From contig CM060068.1 of the NCBI GenBank assembly GCA_030533445.1, forward strand, positions 18,257,479 to 18,321,478: a DNA stretch of 64,000 bases, in the 5' to 3' direction. Each line of letters opens with the position of its first letter. The stretch's first letter is position 1. Source of the stretch: Cyprinodon diabolis. Its lineage: Eukaryota; Chordata; Actinopteri; Cyprinodontiformes; Cyprinodontidae. Below, one piece after another: positions 48,601 through 60,600 of the stretch. Position numbers and translations under genes: made by a program. The notes under the pieces were generated by a model, which saw only the letters and a program-made list of their open reading frames with translations, was not told where the DNA came from and ran no database searches.

Positions 48601-51600
48601 GTTGCAGTATCTATAACAACCCAAACACACAGGATTTCAGAATTAGACATCCCCAGTTATTAATTTCATATACTCACCAGATCTGAATGCCCTGTTAAAA
48701 AACTTCACATGGCGTTCCCCCCTGATGATATTTACATTGAGTTGCAATAAATACAAAACTCTCTGCAGGTTCTTGTCTTTGTCGTCCGCTCTATTCAGCT
48801 GGCTTTTGATTCACACCGCAAGAAGGTGGGGGCTGGGTGGTGAGGGGTACAGGGGCGAGAAACGCAAAAGTAACGCAATAGTTACTTTTACTAGTAACTA
48901 GTTACTTTTATTGTGGAGTAACTCAGTTAGTAACTCAGTTACTTTTTGGGAGAAGTAACTAGTAACTATAACTAATTACTTTTTCAAAGTAACGTGCCCA
49001 ACACTGTTAGTAGAACAATCCTTTAAGGTAAACAGTGTTTTTGAACAAGGTCTCTAATCTGAATAAGTAGAAAATACAGCTGATCACTTGGGTTTAATTC
49101 ACCACTGTTCTTATTTTTTACTCCCCAGTGCTCCAATGCCATTTTTTCCCTCCCTATTTCCCCTTTCTATATGTAAATAAAAGCATGTACCCACATAATA
49201 AATTTTTATAGGTAAAAATGATGCAAAATCTTTGAAAATATCCTCTTCTAATATATGTGTTTTGAGTATTCCTACATGTATATATATTTTTTTATACTTT
49301 TGATGTTTTTGCATCTAATCCCTACTTTTCCAGTGATTTTTCTAAAATATCTAGCAGATCTAACCAAACTAACTCTAAAAGGACTTTGCAGGGTAGTTAG
49401 AATTAATGAGATATTTGACACATATTTAGTGCAAAATCTATGTAAAAGATGGCTTCATCTGTACCTGTTAGTCAGGTATAAAACAGAAACAAACAGAGAT
49501 GCCTTACAGTCGGTGAAGCAAAAGATGGAAAACTGAAAATAAGGGTTCAAGAAAATTAAATAAATAACCTGGATCTTAAAAAAAAAACAGTCAGTTTTAA
49601 ATTTTGAATAAAATTAATTGATTCACTGAGAAAAATATACAAAATCCATGTGATAGGCTGAAATAATCTTCATTTAATTTAACTGCTAACGATGCCAATA
49701 TTCAGACTAACCTGTTCTAATTTAGGCATTTATGATTGTATTTCCTAACAGCTCTAAGTCTATTGCTGTCCTTTTTTATTGTAGTATAGAGACGTACCTC
49801 TCCTAGATGTGAGTCTCCTAAAGGTCCTTTGGTCTCTGTGTTGGCAATGACCACTTTCACTCCTGGAAGGATCTACCCAAGCAGAAAGCCATGTCCAAGT
49901 TAAACAACACTTCAACTGATTAGGAATCATATCTACAGCGTAAAGATGGTCTCTTTTTCTTTAGAACATATCCTTTTTTCTTTATTTTTACCTTCCCAGA
50001 CTCCATCAGGGGCAGACTGTGAGGGGATCCTCTCTCCACTAGGCGGACCCTGGAGAGGTAAACATGAACCAAATAAGTAATTAATCAAATTAAATAAATA
50101 GCAGGACTATAATTACATTGTAATACACTGAAGCTCATCTTAAGAGAACTAAATCGCCGCAGTGCTGCCCCCTACCTATCGTGCCGTAGAGCTCTCATGT
50201 CCACATAAACAGTAGTGGGATCTGGTCCAGATGTTCCCTGGAGTAAAAGAAACAGAACTTGGCATTACCAAACTGGTTCAGTCCAGATATGACCTCTGTG
50301 TGCCATCTGGGTGAGGAGAAGGTGGAGGCTGGTTATGAAACAGCTGCTGATAAAGCAGGAGGCAGCCAGAAGCCAGGCTACAGGAGTTAGGACTGAACCA
50401 TGGACAGAGAGATATACCCTCCCTCAGATCCTCTGACACCACCCAGTGGGGAAAGGGTGGAAAAACAAAACCAATGTCTAAAAACACTGCAAAAAATCAA
50501 ATCTAAATAAGTTATTTTTTTCCTAAAATAAGGGATTTTTTTCTTGAATTGAATTGGATGTAAGTGAGACACTTTGCCAATGGCACAAGTCAATTAACAT
50601 TTAAAATAAGAAAAAAAAATGGAATTTTCTCATTTAAAGTGCATATTATCTTATTTTAAGAGTAAAAATACTTATTCTATTGGCAAAGGGATATAAGGGT
50701 AAATACAAGGGGTAAATACACTTATTTCAATATCTTTTAATTTTTTGCAGTGAAGTTGAAATTTTGAGAAATATTTTTGGGGGATTTTAAGCTTATTTTT
50801 AACTAAACTTCCTAGAGGAGAAATTGATCCTGACACTTAGGATTTATCATCTTTTCTTTGGTAAAACCACAGCTTCAAATTATATTTTCAGTTATTCCTT
50901 TTGCTAATGTATGGACATTGCTTAAGCTCCCAGTCACTGTTTTTGTATTTAGCTTAATGAGTTGGTTCATGCCTCTCCATAATAGCAGTATTTTCAGCAG
51001 CACATTTATGGAAAATTTCAAAAAGACTCAATTAGTGTTTACCAGGAAACGAAAGCCCATTAACATTGTAAAAACAGATACAAACCAGATTATATCTGTT
51101 TTTGATAAATTGTTTAAAATCCCTGCTTCATACAAATGTACTTAATATATGTTTTAATCAGTCTAGCTGTTCCTCAGTATAAAGTGCTGAATAACAGAAT
51201 AATTTATCTCAAAGGATGAGCGAGAATCCAATTACACATGAAAAATGGGCTAAAGCAAAAATGGTGCTAAATGAAGCAGAGGCTCATTAAATCTAAATCA
51301 AAGCAAATAAAGATAAATGTAAACCGAAGCGAAGCATGTTCAAACACCATGCGAGAGACAAAAAGAACAACAAATGGCCACATAAAAACACAGACTGAGC
51401 TGCAGAGCACAAAGCCGTTCTCATCCCACAGTACCTGCTCAGCCAGTTTCCCTAACCTGTTGGGCTGACAGGACGGGGCAGGACAGATAGAGATATAGAT
51501 GTATGCGTTCATATATATATGTAAAACCAAACACAAATAAACTTGTGTACCAGTAAAGGAAAACATGTACATTTACCAAGTTTGTAAAACAACTTTAAAT

Positions 51601-54600
51601 CCATAACCACACTAAGCACTGTCCATGGTGCTTATGACCTGTTAGGAAATCTTTCATCTTTTCTTCCCTAAAAAAATATCAGAAACTCAAAATATTTTGA
51701 TTAAAAAACTTATCTTAAAATAATCTAAAATGGTTCTAGAAGCTAAAACATTAATCATATTTTTCAAGGTTTTCTGGAGGTTTATTACATATTTTGTATA
51801 TTTAAATAGGACAGTTTTACTTTTTGCTTACGTTTGTCATCTTAATGTTTAATCAATCATTAGTACAAAGCTTCTTGTGTGGCAGTGTAGTAAAAGGCTC
51901 TTTCACCGTTTCTGAGTTTCGTAAAATCACAGATCAGCTCAATTTCCTGTTAAATCTGGTTTGATTTGTCTAAAGTTAGAGATGTTTACAGCACAGGTGA
52001 ATGTAATATATGGTCCATTTATATATACAAAAAAAAATGGGTTTTTGATCTCATGGGCTTAAAAGGTTTAAACCTTTGACATGGTCCCTTTTAAACATTT
52101 AAATCTTTGGGCATTTAGTTCTTTAAAAAGCATCAAAGACAGATGATTACTGTTATAATAATGTGAATATAAGTCATTGCTAAGAGGGATGCACGATATA
52201 TTCGGCCCCCTATCGGTATCGGCCTGTATCGGCTTTAAAACTGAATATCGGACATCGGCCACCCCACCGATATTTAACCTGATATTTGATAAGCTTCTGA
52301 GTTTCTAGAGTCTAAAAAAAAAAAAATACTACTTCCTCTTCTTCCTTAAAAACTTCTTTTTTACAGACTTAAAAACTTCTAAAGACGAGGGAAAAAATAT
52401 TGATACGTTAAAATATCCCAATATCTTCATATGCTGATATATTGCCATTTAAAAACACTATATCAATCTCCTTTACTAATGAAATATTGCTATATGTCAT
52501 CGTTATGCTACGAAATCCCCCGAAAATTCACGAAATTTTGCCATATTTTTATATGTTGATATATTGACGTGGTATCGACCTATTTTACTAACAAAATCTC
52601 ACAAGAATTTGCAAAATATCACGAGAGTTTGTAACAGAACGATGAAATTTCACGAGATTTTGAAAGTAAAATAGATCGATACCGCGTTTTTAAAAATCCA
52701 TTTGATATCAGCATATGAAAATATATTTGAGTATATTATTTTTCAAAGTGTCAGAAATGGATAACAAAACTGCTATTTTCAATGACTACTTATTTTTGTC
52801 CAGCTTTAACATCGGAATCGATATCGGTTATCGGCTACATGAGTTTTAAAATATCGGCATATCAGATATCATATTTTTATATGTTACCCTGTTAACATAT
52901 AAAAATATGGCAAAATTTCGTGAATTTTCGGGGGATTTCGTAGCATAACGATGACATATAGCAATATTTCATTAGTAAAGGAGATTGATATGGTGTTTTT
53001 AAATGGCAATATATCAGCATATGAAGATATTGGGATATTTTAACGTATCAATATTTTTTCCCTCGTCTTTAGAAGTTTTTAAGTCTGTAAAAAAGAAGTT
53101 TCTGAGGAAGAAGAAGAAGTAGTATTTTTCTTTTTTTTTAGACTTTAGAAACTCAAAAGCTGATCAAATATGGGGTTAAGTATCGGTGGGGGGCCGAATA
53201 CCGATAGGGGGGCTGAATATATCGTGCATCCCTACTTTTTAGTTAGGGTAGGTATTTATAAACTGCTTCAGTAACATTTTATGGCATGAGCAGAGAGCTC
53301 ATATTTTTCTTTCTACATGAAACAATACATTCTTTTGGCTTTCTACATGACTATGTACTGTAAATGTATGAGAGTGTCTCTGATTGGTTGACGAGCTGCA
53401 TCAAGCTGCAAACGTTGATTTGCATCAATGCTTAGAGCACATAATCTCTGCCCACACAGGCAAAACGCTTCAGACCACAGAGCCTCCTCATGCCTCTTGA
53501 AGCACGTCCACCATAGACTTTACATGTAAACTGGCTGCCTCTGATGCATCACAGACATTTTATCCTCCGCTGTCACACCTAGTTCCAGTTCACCATTCTT
53601 ACTGTACTGGCACTGGCATAAAACATACATCTATAAACCCACTAAAAACCAGATAAACATAGTTTTTCATGAACTGTGGAAGCCTCATCCTTACCTGCAA
53701 ACAGACTGCCACGTTCACCCTGCAGCCGAAGGTGGTGCTGACAGCTCGCGGTGATAACCCCAAGTCTTTGAAGATCTTTGAGAAGGACTGAGTGAGGCTG
53801 ATACGAGGCCGTTCCTCTGCCACCACCATGCACGTTCGAACACACGACAGATTTACGTTTCTCAACTGGATGAAGGAAAAAAAATAAACAGAAGTTACAA
53901 TAGCAACAGCTCTACTGTGCGATAATCAAAACTTACCTAACCTGCAGGAATACAAGCAGCTCTCTAAGGATGCAATTATTCTTGCAGATGTTTTAAACAA
54001 ACATCTGCAAGAATAATTGCATCCTTATAGAGCTGCACTATCAAGGTATTATTATTACCATTATAATATATTCTAATTTTAAAAAAAGCCTCATCCAGCT
54101 TTAAAGAATGTGTATGAGTATTTATTTCAAACTAGGGCTGCAACTAACAATTATTTTCCAAATCTGTCGATTATTTCTTTTCGATTAATTGATTAATAAT
54201 CGGATAGTATAAGGTTCCTAAAAGAAGAATTTTTGTGAAATTAAAACAGGAGAAACTAAAACTTTTCCAGTTGAGGAGATCTGGATAGAGTATATTAACA
54301 GATGAAAATGATGAAATTAGTTTTTTTTTACAATTTTGTTATAATTGCTGCTCAAGGTGGGGCGCTCTGTCAGGTTAAGGCATGTTTTCGAGTCTCTATA
54401 CTACAGAAATCGATTAACCGATTACTACATTATTTGACAATTATATCAATAATCGATTAATCACGATTAATCCAATTAGTTGTTTCAGCCCTATTTCAAA
54501 CCCATGTGCATTTCACCTTATAAACTAATACTTCATGGACCATGAGCAGAATGACAAAATGAATAGCTGTGGATAAAACTGACCCGTAGAGCTTCAGTCT

Positions 54601-57600
54601 GTGATCCCAGACCCTTGGTGCACATCTCCATGACTGAATATGAGCAGAAGGTGACGCGGACTTTGTACTGGCTGACAGCAGTCAGCCAAAGTGAAGCATT
54701 AGTCTCCAGCTCCAGAGGAGGAACCAGGATCGACTGGTGTCCGGAGTAAACACTAACACAGAAACATGAAATCAAACTGAGCACATGCGGATTGCATTTC
54801 CCTGTCACTCAGCTGCTGGTTTACCTGCACAGGCACCAGAGGGCCAGCCCCAGGCCGCAGTAAGGGTCCAGACAGATGGCGATCTGTCGGGAAGGGTAGA
54901 GCTCACACTGCAGCTTGATGGAACGACACAAGGCACTGGTGGCAGAATGAGACATCTAGAGAGGGGGGAGGGGATGACAATAAAGAGGAAAACTGTGTCA
55001 ACTTAGAAAGGAGAGAATAGACAGATAGCATCCTAGCATGACATCAGATCTATAAGAAAATACTGTGAAAGTTTTGATGTGCTTCGGCATACTTTGACCC
55101 CTGCCAGGATCCCAGTAGTGGAGACACTGAAGTCTAGGTAAGCTAACATCTCTGGTGTTGGGGGTTTGTATGTCTGAGGACATTTCTTCCTGGGCAAATC
55201 ATCTGAAGAACCAAAGAGAAATTTTATTGCAGAGAAAACTGATCATGTGGTTTAAAAAATGGTTGTCCAACATTATGATCATCCAAAGTGAAACCATGTG
55301 CGGGCCTTAATGATGTACCTGTGTCCATCACTGTGGGCCAGCTCTTGATGTCTACAGCTGCAGCAGCCTCTTTGGATTTTAGCAGCTTCATTGTTGCTTG
55401 GGTTGTCAGGATACACACTGACTTACTGACCTGCAACACACACACACAAATCAGTATGAAACAAACTACAAAAAACATAAACACTATTGACCGTATCTTT
55501 CTTTCTGTGAAAAAGGAGAGCAAAATGTCCCTCTTTGTTTAATTTTAATGTAAATCAGATGGATTATTTTAAAGTTTAGAGGTTTGGGTGATAAACAGAG
55601 CGTTTTACCTCGACAATCATTTTGACAGTAGGCAGGGTGGTGGCCAGGTTCTGTGGGTGTGGAGGTCTAACAGTGACTGGGACACACCCAGCATACAGGC
55701 AACCGTAGAAGGTTGCAATCAGGTCGATTCCTGCAACACACAAGTTACCAAATAGATAAAATGAACAAACTGTGGAGTAACAACATGGATCAACCCTCAA
55801 AGCTCTACTCAAATGAAAACAACAGAGACAGTAATCAGCAGAACATTTTACCTGGTGGGTAGACGAGCGCTACGTGGTCCCCAGTGTTGAGGCGTCCCAA
55901 CAGAGCTGCTGCCACTCGCTCTGCACGCTTGTGCAACTGCAGGCAGGAAGCTGTGCTTGCCACTGTGCCCTGAAGGGAAATGACAAATAAGTTTATTCTA
56001 AAGCATCTAATTAAGTTCACTCAGAATTAAAACAAGTTATTTTAATAATTTTATCCGATGGTGAAAAATAACTACTTGAATATATTTCATTGTATCCCCT
56101 GAAGCAGGAAAACTATGGAGCACTTTTCCTAAGTTCTCAGTCCTTATTATTCAATTTAATACAAATACTAAGTTAACAGTAAATATATATAGATTTAATT
56201 ATTTTCATATATATATATATATATATATATGAAACTGAGTAACCAGGGAAGCACAGAAAGAACACAGATAGAAAAGACACAAGGCCAAAGAGCCTATGAC
56301 TAAACTTTAATGGAGTTATTTCACAACTAGATCTGCTAGATTTATACATGATTTTGAAAAAAAAAAAAAAACATAGAGTCGTATTCAATATCAGAATAAA
56401 TGTTCAGATAAGGCTCGATTATCTAATTGGAGGTATATCTTTAAAAAAAAAACAGCTTTTATGCATGTCTTAAACATCCTTTTTATGATGTGGTCTGATG
56501 TAAATTTAATTTTTATGTTTTTATTAGTTTCACATGGAAAATCCTCAAAATTCACAGATATAAACTCTTGAGAATAGTTTTGTGTGCAAATAATCTAATT
56601 AATGAGTTATAATTATTAGAGGTATTCAGGTCTAATTTATTCAACATGACATATTATAATCAGAAATCATATCGTTAGACTGAAGTCTGATCAGAAATGG
56701 AGGCTCTCACTCAACCTTAGAATTGAGAACGAGGAACAGAGGATGATCCGGAGTGGCCTGAGCTCTCCACTGTAGCACATCCTGGATGTAGAGGAACTGT
56801 TGGTAAAACACAGTTACACATGTTTCATTTAAAGGCGAGGGGGACTTAGATAAAAACTTATATCAGAAAATAAACATTGTTTCTTCAGGCTCAACTTAAT
56901 CATAAAGTGATGAAACTGAAGGGGCTGGATGATGGGAATGAGTGCTGTCAGAAAAAATTAATAGAATAAATAAAAACTTTTTTTTTCAGTTTTGAAAGAC
57001 AAGAATGCTTCTGAATTGTTGTAAATGAATTGTAAAAAAAATAGTATGAAGGTATTTATCTCAGATTGAATTCCTCAGATTGGCAACTTACTGTCACAGT
57101 CTTGGTTTTATGTTTATTTTGAGTATTCAGCTTTACTTTGCTTCTTGTCTTAGTGTTTAATTATTATTTTCTTGTTAGTTCCTGTCTTCCTGGTTTTCCA
57201 TTTGTTGTCCTCTGCTGCCCTCTTGTGTCCTCACCTGTTTTCAATCATCTCGTTAGCCCTCTCTTTGTCTCTGTCCCCTTTAAAAGCCCTCCCTCTTCAG
57301 TTCCTGTTTGCTGGATCCTCGTCAAACGTCTGTCTGTTTACCTCGTCTTTCCCTGGCTCCTAGAGTTTGGTTTCCCCTGATGTCTCCTTGGTTCTGGTTC
57401 GTTGTTATTTTTTGTTGGATCTTTGATTCCTGCCTCCATACCTGTAAACTTCATTAAACCCACCAAAATTCACCTCAGCCAACTTGCCTCTGCTTTTGGG
57501 TCATCAATTTAACACCAAATCCTGACACTTACCTTTTTGCTGAGCAGTATGAATGAAATGAATGGGAGGGGGACTATCTACCTTACGTGCCTGGTCATTG

Positions 57601-60600
57601 TCCTCCAGCTGCCCCAGGTCTCTACCGCAGGCTTGTGCTATCCTCTTGCCTGCCACCAAGTTTCCCACTATCATAGAAGCAGGGCCGACCTCTATGGAGC
57701 ACAAAGAGTTCAATCATAACACATGGGTGAGGCAGAGCATGAGTGACCAATGGATATAGAATAAGCAGCATTACAAAAGGTCTCCTTTGTGTCTACAGCC
57801 AGAATTATTGATCTACCTGGTTGTTTTTGTCTCGGTTTGGGCAGGTTGGTCACACATGTGTGAGGACACATGAGGACGTTGCAGGGGTGCAGGGCGCCCT
57901 CCAGGAAGCGCTGCTTGGTCTCAGATATGTGGATACCACCCAAGGGAGCTTTAGGGAGAGTGTTGGCAGGCACCAGAGCTAAGCAGTACACCCCTACCTG
58001 GTGGATGCTGTCGATAGCCTAAAAAAAAAAAAACACAACACAAAAATTTGACACTTAAAACCCATGCATACGCTTTCTAAATTAAAGGAAAAGATCTGTC
58101 TAGAACCAAGACAGACAAAAACTTTCGATTAACACTTTAAATACATATATTTTCTGATTTGGAACAGTTTTCAGCTGTAATCCAGCACATTAGTGGACAA
58201 ACAAAACCATATGTATGCAGCTTAAGCTCCAAACATAAAAACTAAAAGAGCTCCTCCTAACTCAGATAAAAGTAAAGCCCTCAAGCAGAGGGTGTCTGCA
58301 CCTGAAGGACACGGCTCATCCACTGGAAGCTGTCCTCCTCTGAGGAATCTGGCCTTTGCTCGGCCACAACAACGATTCTCTCGTCATGTAGGACCGACAC
58401 AGAAAACACTGCAATCCTGGAACCCAAACACAAAATCAGACTATTGCAGCTACAATAACACAGTCGATGGATGTGATAGAGCCTGTATTGCTTATTTGTT
58501 ATTGTTGTTTTCTTCTTTCCTCCTTTACCTTCCCCTGTAGACAAACTTCATTGGCTCTACAGCCAGCGCCGTGGCAACCACGTCGTCTGCATTGTGTCTC
58601 CGGCCAGAGACCACCATGAGGCCATCCATCTTCCCAATGACAAACACCAGGTTGTCCTTTAAAGGGAAAATTAAGAAATCATGGTTAAATGGACATTTGC
58701 TGAGAGAGTGTGCGGTTAGACAAGGAGTGTCAACTGAAAGCTGATATTAGGTTAAAATATATCAGGTATAGAGAGGTTTTGCAGTTACTACACAAAAAGC
58801 AAAGTGGGGGAAGCTTGAGAAAAAAGAAAATCAGTCGTCAATTTAAACTGGTCCAGAAAACGCATTTATCAATTTCAAAATCCTTACAGGTATAGAGAAT
58901 TGAATTCTAATCAAAAAAGTGATTATAAGATAAAACTACATAAGACTATATAAAATAATTATTTTAACTGTATCAGAAATTTATGACAGAAAAATAGCCA
59001 ACAGAAAAAATAAACGTTTCATAGTTGTATTTTCTTACATAGTAAGTAAGTAAAAATATTGAAATTCTAGATAAAAAAAACTGTGAATCAAAAGTGTTTT
59101 ATGAACAAGAATCTTTTTTTTTAAATAATCTAGCTTTCTGTCACTGGATTAAGTTTGAAAAACTTTTCTTAGCAATTTTTTTACAGATTTGCCACTAAAC
59201 TTCAAAGATTAAATGTATAAAAGGAATAAGAAAGTTTTATCATCCAGAACTTACTGGACCAACAAAGCCGAGCAGTGAGGTTCTGGTGAAAGGTCTGTCA
59301 ATGATGGGAACTCCAGAGGCTTTGACTGGGATCGTCTGCAACAAGAAGCAACTCAGGTCACAGTCCATAAGGGAAACAGACACATAAGGACTAATCAGCA
59401 TAGCAAAAAATAAATAAAAATACAGTATTTTTATAGAGCAGGATTATGCTAAAAAACATTAGTGAACATTTTATTAAACATTTACTTCAAAGACGTTCTT
59501 GGTCATTCCTGGGAGACCGTAGTATGTTAAACCAGAGCTGCCTGAGCTGACGCAGATCTCTCCAACCTCGTCTGTCTGACAGAGAAAAGGTGTTCCCTCT
59601 ACTCGCACTACGCAAACAAGGGCTGGGAACAGAGAATGGAAACAGAATAAGGAGCACAATGTTTCCATGTTCCAACCTTAAGTATCAAAGTTCCTTTAAG
59701 TTTGATAAGTAAAGAAAAAAGCCCTTAAATGTTATATCAAATGTTTCCAGACTATACATATTTTGTTTTCTCTTTGTCCTGCTTTACCTCCAGGCATGAC
59801 CTGCCCCACATCCTGCACTGTGAGGACAGAGAGTTTCTCCTCCGTGTCTACTCGGATCACACCGTGACTCAGCCCGCTCATGGACAGCACTGCTTTGCCC
59901 GGAGGAGGAACACCCATCTCTGGAGGTCTGTGGCAAACACACACACAAACACACACACCCACACATTACTAAAGATAGGGAAAAGGGCTCTAAACACTCA
60001 TGGAGAAACATTAAAAACATCAAAAGCTGTAAGAGACAAACACTAGCTGAGTATTCTTCCAAATCCTTCTTTTGAGATTTTATTTGACAGATCCACACAA
60101 AATACCTTTGGTTGTAAAAAGATAGGTCAGTTATACATGATTTATTTTTTTAGAAGTTAGATTTTTTTTTTTGTAAATGGATGTATCTTTAGCTGCTCTG
60201 CTTTGATAGCTGTAACTGATTAGATGAGTTTAAATACATCTGCTCTGTGAAAAAGTAGATGTATTTCTGAGGTTTGCAAGTCAATGTTGAAGCACTTTAC
60301 AAATCAGTCCTTTATGCAGCAGTGGCAGAAAGAAAGACATTATTTTAACAAAGCTATAACAAGTTATGTAAGCAGTATACCATCAGCTCTAAAGAAGACA
60401 CAGGCGATGCTCCCTCTAATGTGTCTGGGCATAGACACGGCCCCCTGAGTACATAGAGGACTACTGAGCAACATCAGATGTGCACACTGAGGCCTAAATC
60501 TTATATATAATCTATATACTACATATACACATATACAATGGGTGAAATAAGTTTTGAACCGGCCACAACTTTTCTCAGTGAATATATTTCTAGAGGTGCT

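Noticed and set aside
57533..57582. Alternative donor AAG|GTAAGT at 57533 for the DIP2 exon ending 57582
   Set aside because: It adds 49 bases, which breaks the phase, while the 57582 donor gives the known continuation from ARK to [10 protein letters not shown].
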